This document shows, piece by piece, positions 46,201 through 56,300 of a DNA stretch of 64,000 nucleotides (within the stretch, counting starts at the first letter, position 1; each line of letters opens with the position of its first letter). A program made the position numbers and the translations under genes. The notes beneath the pieces were generated by a model, which saw only the letters and a program-made list of their open reading frames with translations, had not been told where the DNA came from and did no database searches. The stretch comes from Poa pratensis (taxonomy: Eukaryota > Streptophyta > Magnoliopsida > Poales > Poaceae): assembly GCA_947311845.1 (NCBI GenBank), contig CAMZMU010000035.1, positions 5,618,344 through 5,682,343 on the forward strand. The letters are read 5' to 3'.

Positions 46201-46953
46201 CCGCGAGCACGCCCCTGCGCTCGGCCTCGCGGAACATGGCCCCAAGGACATCCATGACTAGCACAAACAACAACGGGGACAGTGGGTCCCCCTGCCGCAA
46301 TCCACGCGCATGCCTAAACCTCGCACCGGCGACGCCATTGACTAGGATCTGTGTAGTGGCTGTGCACAGCAGCAAACTGATCCACCTGATCCATCGCGGC
46401 CCAAACCCTAGCTGCCGCAGGACGCTGATGAGAAAGGGCCACACCACGCTGTCAAAGGCTCTCGCAAGGTCCAATTTCAGAAGAAGTGCGGGGACTCGCT
46501 TGCGGTGAAGCGTGAGAGCCGATTGATGGACAAGGAGGAAGTTGTCCTGGATGCATCTATTGCGGATGAAGGCGCTCTGGTTGCAGCTGACAAGTTCATT
46601 CATCTTCAGTGTCACAATTGAACTTATCCACCAACCAAAGGGTAAGAGCCTTATTATTCCCAACATCTGCATCTGCCATGGACAAGAAGCTCCCAAACCC
46701 AATTTCTTCGACATACACTTTCAGTTTAGCATTGTCATTGATAAGCTTCATGACTGGCGCAAGGAACTGAGTTGAACATCTGTACTTGACGTTTTCGTTC
46801 TACAATGTATGAGATAGATCAAAATGGGTTGATTAACATACAGTGTGAACCGAATAAATTATCCTAGTGGTGGTGGGGATTCCAGCATTGTACCTTGCTG
46901 TACTTGGCAGATTTATTTGCTAGATTAGCACACTGCTTTCGCTTTGGAGGCAT
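43232..46953 (-). pseudogene. Grass-expanded gene of unknown function, disrupted by a LINE in exon 2
   Basis: Exons: 46953-46894 (MPPKRKQCANL, donor GTACAA); 46799 to 44102, interrupted by the LINE and one duplication copy; 43979-43857 (VIFIDFVKHAAFEVPFGFPR); and 43487-43232 (VRRPEESIYADVLDN). With the LINE removed, exon 2 is 618 nt and phase-0 junctions connect the first four exons. Segments such as YRCSTQFLAPVMKL, GFGSFL, PYTSLMVNRKLLGAVK and MDWCNFVATHLF recall a large grass family often labelled plant-mobile-domain, DUF1985 or Ulp1-related. I recognise the pattern, not a function. The 3' end is unresolved: the last donor is phase 1 and no matching acceptor was found. Confidence 0.65.
44540..46605 (-). 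mobile_element. L1-type LINE, 5' truncated, inserted in an exon
   Basis: A perfect 14-bp duplication TCAGTGTCACAATT lies at 44526-44539 and 46606-46619. The T run at 44538-44544 is the poly(A) tail of a minus-strand insertion. The RT domain (46600 to 45767) has [43 protein letters not shown] and LYADDVVIF. A stop at 45767 and frame changes follow, then zf-RVT at 45059-44682 (CPLCDREDETMEHLTVRCPF). The endonuclease and ORF1 are missing because of 5' truncation. Confidence 0.93.
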
Positions 46954-47284
46954 GTCCGTCGAAGCGAATCTGGAGGAAAAACTGGGAATTTTAAAATATT
47001 AATTCAATTCATGGTAGACAGACCGAAAACATGATATGGGACAGAAATAAACAGTGGTTTATGGATAAAAAATATGAGCATATGACATCTAAACAGACGA
47101 GGAAAATAGATCTAGAATGAAGCTTGCTTACCAATGCAAGGAGGCAACCGCCGATCTACGAGAGACTGGTAGCTAGCTAGGGTTTTTGCGATCGTTATGA
47201 CCTACCAATTAAGAGAAATGGATCAGAAAAAGAACCGATTATCCGCTACCAAATCGAGGACACCTTGCTTACAAATGCTGAATG

Positions 47285-47355
47285 TAATACTAGTACCTGT
47301 CAAGGACAAACTATTTGGTAGATTAGCACAGAGCTTCCGCTTTGGACTCGTGCAC
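47285..47355 (-). pseudogene. Partial duplicate of exon 1 of the LINE-broken gene
   Basis: The minus strand reads SPKRKLCANLPNS, close to PPKRKQCANLANKS of the exon at 46953-46894, and the DNA around it (ATTAGCACA..CTTCCGCTTTGGA) is similar. The initiating ATG is changed. A local duplication of the 5' part of the gene is the simplest explanation. Confidence 0.6.
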
Positions 47356-47384
47356 TTGAACACAAAAGGATACATATCAAAATA

Positions 47385-47467
47385 CTCGCTCTGTTTAAAA
47401 AAGGATGCCACAAAAAATTAACTATAGATAGCTTATTTTGTTGACATCTTTTTTCGAACGGAGAGAG
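47385..47467. mobile_element. Stowaway MITE, 83 bp
   Basis: Ends CTCGCTCTGTTTAAAAAAGG and TTTTTTCGAACGGAGAGAG are inverted copies flanked by TA (47383-47384, 47468-47469), typical for Mariner-derived Stowaway MITEs in grasses. Confidence 0.75.
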
Positions 47468-47469
47468 TA

Positions 47470-48119
47470 GTTTGTAAAGAGACTTTTACCTGTACATCTA
47501 ACTGACAGAGTAGTAATACCCAACATACACTATGTTCCCGCGTCACAAGTCAAAACTAATATACTGATGGAGTATTTTTAAAGTTGTCTTGCCATATAAA
47601 TATTAGAACGAGAACTATAATGACCATAATTAATTCGCGCATGCACATACTACTCCGTGAAAGATACTCCGTGCATGCATGCCCGAACTGGTCAAAGAGC
47701 ATGGTGTGTTTCCAAGAACTTAAATCCGGTTTCTTGGAAATCAACGAAAATAAATCACTGCAGCCTCCTAGTTACGCTCCCCGTCACCACCGCGCGTCAT
47801 TATGCTGCTAGGAGTCGAAGCAAAAGTCTACTTGGCTTCCACTACTGCCACACATCAATATATAAAAATGATTTCAGGAGGCCAGAGGTGTTTTTGATAG
47901 AAGAAGACTACATGGGAGCACTGATGAGTACACGCTGGTGTTGCGAGCACGGAGGCTCGAATCCAGGTGGGCAGGCATGCATCAACCCATGCCTACCATC
48001 CCGGCTATGCCGTGGTTCTCACACATCAATATATACACCGGGAACTGCTACACATGTACTGCAGGGTGACCAAGGTTCTCAGATTTGGCACAGCAAAGGT
48101 AGACGGTGAGTGAGATCGA
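47470..48119. other. Intergenic; no gene seen
   Basis: Upstream flank of SINA 5 on its strand. An ACACATCAATATATA block occurs twice (about 47850 and 48020). No exon or core promoter could be supported. Confidence 0.4.
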
Positions 48120-48623
48120 ATGGTTCCAATGATCGGTCGTCCAATGATGATCAGACGGGCGGCGCCCGGGAAACGAGAGGCCAGCAAAGCAACTGTGGAT
48201 CTGGTAGCCTTCAACTGCCCCAGATGCTCCCTTGCTCTCAAGCCCCCAGTGTACCAGGTACGCAGACCTTTCAATCCTACTCCATCTGTATCGCCTGTTT
48301 TCACCATCGCCCTCTGACGATTTTCTTTTTTACGGTTTACCACACACATGAAGTGCACCGCCGGCGGGGACCTTGTCTGTTCCTCCTGCTACGACAGGAT
48401 CAAGAGCAGGAGCAGCACCACCGTCGGCTACACCCGCTGCTACACGGTGGAGCGCATGGTGGAGGCGGTGCGGGTTCCATGCTCCAACGCCTCGCGTGGG
48501 TGCGACGCCATGACGCCTTACCATCGGTGGGCGGATCACGAGGACAACTGCCCACACTCGACCAGGCCGCCGCCGCGGAAGTCCACTTTCAGAAGCCCGA
48601 TGATGTGGCATGTAGCTAGCTAG
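48120..48623 (+). pseudogene. Truncated SINA-like E3 with damaged RING (SINA locus 5)
   Basis: The only plus-strand member. Exon 1 (48120-48257) ends CPRCSLALKPPVYQ with donor GTACGC; exon 2 begins at 48354 after ..ATGAAG with CTAGGDLVCSSC. In the other copies this segment is C-x3-H-x2-C, but here the zinc-binding His is replaced by Gly-Asp with one extra residue. The region from the third Cys to the SIAH finger (VPCSNASRGCDAMTPYHRWADHEDNC) is kept. The ORF then stops at 48623 (WHVAS), so most of the SIAH finger and the whole substrate-binding domain are gone; the open product is 135 residues. A dominant-negative role is conceivable but there is no evidence for it. The intron is 96 bp. Confidence 0.75.
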
Positions 48624-49159
48624 GGCTCTCATGGTTAATTTGCATCCCTCTACCTACTCATCAATTTCATCGTGTGTAATAACGACTAAATGGCTCGAAC
48701 GCCTGTTCAATGCAATTATCCAGAGCTTTCTCCTCTCATTTTGATGAGTTCGTCTGAAAGAAGTGGCGGTAAATAGCCACATGTGGGATAGTGGACAAAT
48801 TTGGTTTTCTTCGTTTATGAAATCAACCTTTCTGGTCTCTAGACTCCTACATTCAGTCGTCTAGGCGGAACGAATGGGATGCACATGTTTCAGATGAACT
48901 TTCATCTACATTTACAACAACTTTCAAGCGTTTGGGAGAACATTAAACTTCAAAATATCGGAAATAACCTTCAAACAATAAAAAATTACTTGGACCTACG
49001 AGCATCCAAGAAGATATTGCTTCCAACTGTGAACAAGTATCCTGGAAATCCATTTCGTGAAATCCTGAAGAAAAAATGAATAGTGCAAATTGAAATTTCA
49101 ACAAATTATCCCTGCAAAATCAGAAACGCGCGTTCATGTTGTTTGGAACCCGGGATGCG
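48624..49159. other. Intergenic; no gene seen
   Basis: 3' flank of SINA 5. It may contain the decayed rest of the SINA substrate-binding domain, but no recognisable peptide was found. Confidence 0.35.
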
Positions 49160-50392
49160 TCTCTATCCGCAGAGCAGCAACTAGCAGTGCATCGACTTTA
49201 CAATGTCTCTGGGAGTGAGTAAACAATGACATTGTTTGAATTTCGGTTGTGTTTTAATCACCTTATTTTAGCGTATTGCTGATTCGTGCATTTACTCATC
49301 TCTCTTACTCAATGCTCATTCGGGCATGTCACATGTTCGTCTTGTCATGAAAAGTCCTTGACAAGTGGCACTTCAGACTGTTCTTTTTTTGGGTCAGGCA
49401 AGATTTTATTACTAATGTTGTAGTGTTTTCTGGTAGGTCTCAGTTTTTCGAACATTTACTAGTGGTTTAGCGCTCTCAGCGAACTTTCGCCTAAAACCGT
49501 CGAAATGAGCGTCCAAAGCTGCATCTGGTATTTTCTGTAACTTGTGCCATCTTATAGTAACATTGTGAAATTACTCAACAAAAATAGGTGATACACTAAC
49601 TTGTATCATGCTTTTTTGGATGCTTGAGTATTCAATTTAGGCTTCAATTTTCAGAGTTGAACGGCGCATTTGTTCTCAGATATCTTCTACAAACTCATTA
49701 GGCTCTATATATCTTGACTGATGGAAAAAATTGTTGTGATCTAAGAGAGAACCTGAATATTCATTTTAGCGCATTTCTATCTGCAGATCAGCAACTAGCA
49801 GTGCATCTGTACTTCACAATGCCTCTGGGAATGAGTAAACATTGACATTGTTTGAATTTCGGTTGTATTGTAATCACCTTATCTTTGCGTATTGCCGATT
49901 TTGTACATTTACGGGTTCATCTCTCTTACTCAATGCTCATTTGGGCATGTCACATGTTCGTCTTGCCATGAGAAGTCCTTGACAAGTGGCACTTCTGACT
50001 GTTTTTTTTGGGTCAGGCAAACTTTTATTAGTAATGTTGTACTAGTGTTTTCTGGTAGGTCTCAGTTTTTGGAACATTACTGATGTTTTATCTTATTATG
50101 GCTGCTCTCAGCAAATTTTTGCCTAAAACCGTCGAAATGAGCGTCAAAGCTGCATCTGGTTTTTTTTGTCACTTGTGCAATCTTATAGTAACATTGTGGA
50201 ATTACTCAACAAAAATAGGTGAAACCCTAACTTGTATCATGCCTTTCGCATGCTTGAGTATTCAATTTTCAGAGTTGAATGGCACATTTGTTCTCAGATA
50301 TCCTCTACAAACTCATTAGGCTCTATCTTGACTGATGGAGAAATTGTTGTGATCCAAGAGAGAACCTGAACATTCATTTTAGCGCATTTGGT
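49160..50392. repeat. Tandem segmental duplication, unit about 0.61 kb
   Basis: About 49160-49775 and about 49776-50392 are diverged copies. Shared blocks include CAGCAACTAGCAGTGCATC, TCTCTCTTACTCAATGCTCA, GTCCTTGACAAGTGGCACTT and GAGAGAACCTGAA at matching offsets. Neither copy has a recognisable gene. Confidence 0.85.
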
Positions 50393-50541
50393 TTCCTACC
50401 ATCAAGTAATAAAATTCTCATGGCTTCAGAACCAAATATCAGTTGTACACTCATTAGACTGCTTGATCGATCAGGTGCATCAAGGACATCGTATGGAACC
50501 TTACAAAAGGTCACAAACTCGGCGTCCATCTATTACATCTG

Positions 50542-51723
50542 TCACATGAAATCCTTTGTGTCCATAGGCATGGCGAACAACTCAGGGAGATGTGCGTTGG
50601 TGATCTTGCTCCTGCTGGTGAGCCCGCGCTGCTTCTTCCTCTCCTTCTTTGGCTTGGGAACGCGGCCATGGATCTGCGCGGCGGCACGCCGTTTGGTCGT
50701 GTCCGTCATGGGTTTGTCGCCGACCCTCCGGAGGTCCTTCTCGATGTCCAGCATCTCGTTGGGCAGCTTGATCTCGTGGAACAGCGCCTTGAGGTCGGCG
50801 TCGTGTTTCGTCCTCGGCAACCTCGGGTCGTCCGGGTACACCATGCCTTGCTCGCCCGGCAGCCAGAAGATGTCATGCGAGGATTTCAGAGCCTGAAAGA
50901 AGAAGGAAACATTCAGACCCAGTCACAAACCAATCTTCGACAACTAGCTTGCGCCATGGATAAGTTGGTCACCTGCAGATCTTGCAGCACGGACGGGTAG
51001 GCATCCTCCAGCTCGGGAACCGGAAGGCCGTCAGGGAAGCTTCTGATGAGAGAGAGCACCTGGTCTTTCCCCCTCACATCGTTCTTGGGCTGCACGCTTT
51101 GCGTTAGTTCATCGACCGATCGACATGGCTAGCTAGCATAGCAAGCAGACACATGTACTTGATACGACGAACGAACCAATGCATACCTTGTAGGAGAAGA
51201 GCCTCCCGTCGAAGCGCACTTTGGGGTTGTTCCTCAGGCTCTCGAACACGGCGCTGTTGCGCTCGATGTCGACGTACGTCGCCTCGTTGATCTGCTTCGC
51301 CGTCAGAGCTCTCCTTGTCTGCAAGTTCAGAAAACACAACCACGTTATGTTTCCGGTTTCCTCCAAGAAAGAAAGAAAATCTTCAGGCCGGGAGACGAAA
51401 GCCTGAATCTTTTCCGTCTGATCATATCAAAGCTGACAAGGTTAAATTACTTTGTAAAGCAGCTCGATGACGTCCTTGATCTGCGACCCGACGGCGGAGG
51501 TCCGCACCGCGTACATCCTCTGCAGCCTCGCCGTGTCCTCGGAGAACCTGACCGCCGGCGCGGGCGACGGTCTCGCCAGCGGCCATGGAGCAGCAGGCTG
51601 CAGCTGGGGCCTCGCTGGAGCGGCGGCGGAGGATGGGGGTTTGGCCGCGGCGATGCTGGAGAGGCTGGCGTGGCACCTCTCCTGCTGCAGCTTGAACTTG
51701 TCGACCCGCTGGCTCAGATCCAT
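50542..51723 (-). CDS. GTF2E2: Transcription initiation factor TFIIE, beta subunit
   Basis: Four exons, all phase 0: 51723-51451, 51318-51187, 51089-50973 and 50892-50542, giving 290 residues. It starts MDLSQRVDKFKLQQERC and has a Pro/Ala-rich linker. A winged-helix core follows (GSQIKDVIELLYK, RRALTAKQINEATYVDI, VFESLRNNPKVRFDG) and then a second winged-helix region (LSLIRSFPDGLPVPELEDAY). The C-terminal part is highly conserved in plants (PNEMLDIEKDLRRVGDKP, KRRAAAQIHGRVPKPKKER, TNAHLPELF). Family knowledge: TFIIE beta pairs with TFIIE alpha, recruits and regulates TFIIH at RNA polymerase II promoters, and binds DNA near the open complex, in the nucleus. The gene appears intact. A TATATA element at about 51942-51949 lies some 220 bp upstream of the ATG. 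Confidence 0.95.
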
Positions 51724-51941
51724 CTCTGGACGAACGGGGAAGATGGTTTAACGATTAAACCAACCTCCGGCAGCCAACTGATCAATCAAGCAACGGATGA
51801 GAAGAAGTGAAGACTGGGTGGATGATTTGCCAGTTCAGTTTACTTTGGGGGTTCGTGTTGGTGCAGCTAGGGTTTCGTTCTGCTCTGCGGCGATCGATGG
51901 CCGGGTGAGAAATTTGGTCCATGGAAGCGGGGGTGCCGTTG

Positions 51942-51949
51942 TATATATG
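51942..51949 (-). promoter_or_regulatory. Possible TATA box of the TFIIE beta gene
   Basis: CATATATA on the minus strand, about 220 bp upstream of the start codon, leaving room for a 5' UTR of about 190 nt. Position is plausible but unproven. Confidence 0.35.
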
Positions 51950-52105
51950 TACGACGAAGGTCGGCGCGCGCCGGACCTGTCTCTGTCTCCTGGTCGGCGT
52001 CGGACTCGGATTCGCAGGCCCTGGATGAGTTAATTGGGCTTTCGCGCCTCGGGCCCATCGGTAATCTTCGTCAAATTAGTCCAAGTGAACCCTAAAAAAA
52101 ATATA

Positions 52106-52225
52106 CTCCCTCCGATCCATATTAGTGGGCATAGTTTTGTCTAAATTCATATGTATCTAGTTAAGTATTTAGACTAGATACATGTGTATCTAGACAAAGT
52201 TGTGCCCACTAATATGGATCGGAGG
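52106..52225. mobile_element. Stowaway MITE, 120 bp
   Basis: Ends CTCCCTCCGATCCATATTAG and CTAATATGGATCGGAG(G) are long inverted repeats flanked by TA (52104-52105, 52226-52227). The interior is also palindromic (GTATCTAG..CTAGATAC), so the RNA would fold into one hairpin. Confidence 0.93.
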
Positions 52226-52227
52226 TA

Positions 52228-53160
52228 GTACTTTTAGACTGTCGATCACCAATTCGCTGAAACAGATAGCTTTCCTTGGACCAATATGTTTTGAACAAGT
52301 GTTTGATTTTAGGTTTTACTAAATGTCTGAGAAATTCCCAAGAAACGAAAACAGAGTTCTCCCAACTTCTAGCAAAAACTTAGATGAGTTTCAACTAATT
52401 TGAAGCAAAAAAAAAATCAAAGAAAATCAGTTCCCGGGCCTTGTACACACCGCCCATCACACTATAGGAGCTGGCCATGTTTGGAGTATGATGCACGATA
52501 GCTTCTAAATCGGCATGTTCTTCACGGAGCCTGAAAGTGGGCTCTATCGGTCAGATAGTAAAATTTACAAAATACCCCATACATTTAAACAAATCCATAA
52601 TGTATCCCTTGACCGATTCATCCTTGCCACGTCAACGCCCAAAATGCCTGAACACTGTTTTTGCTACGCTTACTGAATAGTGGTGTTTTTTGTTAAAAAA
52701 TGGCGTCTTGGTGGTTTATTGAAACCCTAACCCCAGTTGTGGTGGCTTTTTGCATTTTTGCTCTCGGATATACATCCATCTAGTTGTGATTCTTGCTTGT
52801 TCTCGTTGCCATGAAAAATGACAGACAGTTTTTTCTTGCTTCAAAGAGCTCAAAGAATATATGCTATGAACACAAAGTCCAAACACACATTTTAGATTAA
52901 AACAAGTACTCTATGTTGTGCACCAGAGCCCAAAAATATTCAGAACTCCCCAAGAATTAGCTTCCGCGATTCTATGATAGTCGTATCATGTACCTTCATG
53001 TCCTGGATGTGTTTGGCCTGTTTATGCATACAATTGCCTTTAGCCCTTTACCTTAGATAACATCATCCTGTCACAGATGTAAACAGGTTGAATCCATGCA
53101 TGCATTCATAAGACACAAGCACAGTTGGCAGTGAAGCAGTCCATAACATTATGATCATAT
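52228..53160. other. Intergenic; no gene seen
   Basis: AT-rich; no ORF, element end or RNA gene supported. Confidence 0.4.
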
Positions 53161-53162
53161 TG

Positions 53163-53246
53163 TTCAATTTCGACAAACCAAGATAAGATGTTCAACTTCG
53201 ACAAACCAAGATAAGATGTTCAACTTCGACAAAACAAGATAAGATA
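53163..53246. repeat. 28-bp tandem repeat, three copies
   Basis: Three units starting TTCAACTTCGACAAACCAAG (with single-base differences), in the probable 3' UTR or 3' flank of SINA 6. Confidence 0.9.
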
Positions 53247-53356
53247 CTACGAGTAACCAGAGTCACGGCTGACAAGAACACGATCGAGATAGAATGCAGT
53301 CTCAGAATTCATGTACCAAATGGGAGTTCGACAACTGAACGGCATGTAGCGGAGAC

Positions 53357-56300
53357 TCATTTCTTCAGCTCGATGTACACCGGAGAATCCTGGGGAGTCC
53401 ACATGGCTTCCGAGACGAACAACGATGCTCCCGCCTTGTAAGGCCTCGTCAGACATCCTTCGCTCTGCATCTCGCCGGACAGAGAGAGGATGCCCGTCCG
53501 CGTGTACACCTCGATCTTGTACTTGAAATCATCCATCCCGGCCGGCTCACTGGGGAGGTGGATCACCGACAGGGTGCACCCTGAAGGCACGCTCCGGTCG
53601 ACAACCATCAGGAACACCGCCCCACTATTGGCGAGGGACACAATGCGGGCAGGCTCCCCATGGCGCATAGTCAGGCCGCAGAGGTTGCCGGCTGGGACAA
53701 TGGTGTACTGGACCGTAGGGTGCTGCAGTTTGATGTGGTCAAGCAGGTACCGGCGGGCGTAGGGGGGGCAGCCAGCGATGGGGCAGTAGCATGGGGCGTG
53801 GATGCAGGACTCTTCATGCGCCGCCTTCTTTGTGAACTGGATCATGTCGGTGCAGCCGTACTCCTTGAACGAGCAGGGCATGGTCATGCCACCGAGGATG
53901 CGCTCCATGGCAAAGCTGCGGAAGGCGCAGAGCTCGCCACACAAGCTGCATTCGTAGTCCACATCATCTTGGCAGCACTCAAAGCATGTGATATGGCCCT
54001 TGGCGCACTGCAGACGATAAGAGAAAAACAAAAACACACTGAGTGTAACTGAAACAGCAACAGGAGTGCACAAGCACTGGGTTTACCACTGTTGATAGAT
54101 TTAAGAAATATGAAGATCTGCGGTGATTTTAGTGCAAACCGTAGCTACTTCGTGCATATAAAGTACATCTACAATGGACCTACTAAAATTCGGCTAAAAC
54201 TTCGCTACCACACATATATATACAACTTTACGCTAGTAACAGTTTGTTGAATCTGGGTCCACTCAGTGATCCAGAGAGTTGATACTGGATAGGCCAAGAT
54301 TTACAGTGGATCATAGATGTTGGTCAAGCCACAGGAGATCATAAATATACCCCAATGTACTAGAGAACATCAAGGACAATGAAATAGGGGATTAAGTGCG
54401 GAAATATGACCGTTGCGACAAGCGCTCCCACTCCCCAGGGCGACTGCCCCGGCATCGAGCTTCCTGGCGGCGAGAAGGGGCAGCGGCGCCCCTCTCCCGC
54501 CCCCGGAGCTCAGGGTGCGTTTGCGCAAGGTGGTGGTTCTCGTTTCTGGGCTCTCGCCGGTGAGAGTTCCGACGAAGAGGGCGACAGGGACGGCGGGGAC
54601 GGAGGAGTGGTGTCGCCATCCAGATCTCGTCCGGCACAGCGCGTGCTGGGAGATTTCCTGTCTCCGGTTCTCGCCTCGGCAGTCGGTGCGGGCTCCGGCC
54701 GGCGGGAAGCACGCCCCAGATTTGCTCCTGGTGGTAAAGGTTCTCGCTTTGGCCAGGGCGGCCATGGCGGGGCCTTCGTGTTCTCCGGTGGATCCCGTGC
54801 GCGTGCGGTTTCCAGGTCTCCTGCTCGTACCGGCCCAAGCGCTGGAGGCTCTCCGGCGCATCGACGCGGGTCCGCCCCTCAGCAGTGTGCTGAGAATCAA
54901 GAGGCTTGGCCCCAGGTTGGTGCCCCGGCGAGTTCTGTGACGGCGGCGGCGGCGGCCGCTGAGGCTCGGGTGGCTAGCCAGGCGGCATCTGGCCAGGCAG
55001 GCGGGAGACCGGATCTGGGCCCTGCAGTGGCAGGCCCATCTTTCGTCCAGGCAGTGCTTAATGGGCCTCGGCCCTCTCCTGAGCCCATGACCGCCTTTGG
55101 GTCTGAGCCGGCTGCCCGGTCTCCCGTGGCCCAAGGCCCAGTATCGATCGAGCCGCTTCTTAAGTGGCGTTGGGTGCGGAAGGGAACCCTAATCCCTTCC
55201 TTTGGTGTCCCAGCCTCGTCCGAAGACGTGCGGCGGTGGCTGGCGGCTTCCAGATCTAGAGCTCTCATCCCTCGTTTCCTCAAAAATCCCAACTTCCACT
55301 ACTCCTCGCTTGCCCAGTTCTTCATGGATCGGAGGCGCGGCATGAAGCGTGGGTTCGACGACTTGGTTTCAGAGGAAGACGGCCGCTACGAGCTTGAGCT
55401 GCGCGAGCGCCTGGAGGACAGGGAAGAGCGGCGGCGCTACAACCAAGATCGCGAGCGGGGGCAAGACCGGTGGTCGCGGGAGCGCGAGGCCTATCCTCGG
55501 GAGCCAGAGTGGCGCCGGGAGGAGCAGCGCCGGCCCAACTACGCGCCCAGGTTCGAAGCTGGCCCCTCTGTCCAGCGTGACCAGCCTCCGCCGCCGCAGC
55601 GCAAGAAGAAAGCGGTGGTCAAGAAGACTTCGGCGGGTGCCAGAGCCAGGAAGGCGCTGGATCTTGCACAAGCTCAAGACCAAGCTCGGGCAAAATCGGC
55701 CCCGGCGGTGGTCACCCTCTGCCCAAACCCGTCGAGAGCCCTCCGCCGGTCGCAGCGGCCAAGAAAGGAGTCATGTGTTTCCACTGCGGCCAGGAAGGCC
55801 ATTACCAGTCAACGTGCAAGGCCCCGGCTCACTGTACCGTTTGTGATGTGGATGGTCACACCACTGGGATGTGCCCTTTCCGCCCGAAGCCTCCCTCGCT
55901 TCAATGGTATGGTTATGCGCTGGATGGGGTTGGCTTCCATTGTTTGGAGATTCCGGAAGTGGAGGGTGCGGCTAGAGCAGCTAACCCCTCCCTTGCGGCG
56001 ACGGTGATTGCCAACGAGAACAAGCTGACCGTGCAACTGCTGGCCGAAGATATGAAGATGCTGGTGGGTGGTGATTGGGACTGGCAAGTGAGACAGATCA
56101 GTGAGACTGACTTTGTGGTGGTGTTCCCCAACCTGGTCAGCTGGAACCTTTGTCTGAACTCTACGGGTTTCACCCTCCCCGTAAGCAAGATTCCTGTGGT
56201 GTTCGCGGAAGCTGTGGCGGATCCGCAAGCAGCGATGGTGCTGTCTAAGATTTGGGTCAAGCTGGTGGGAGTGCCTGCCGCGCTCCGCAAGTCAGAGCTG

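Noticed and set aside
51797..52033. ORF on the plus strand upstream of the TFIIE beta gene
   Set aside because: It lies in the 5' UTR/promoter of the minus-strand gene and has no recognisable domain.
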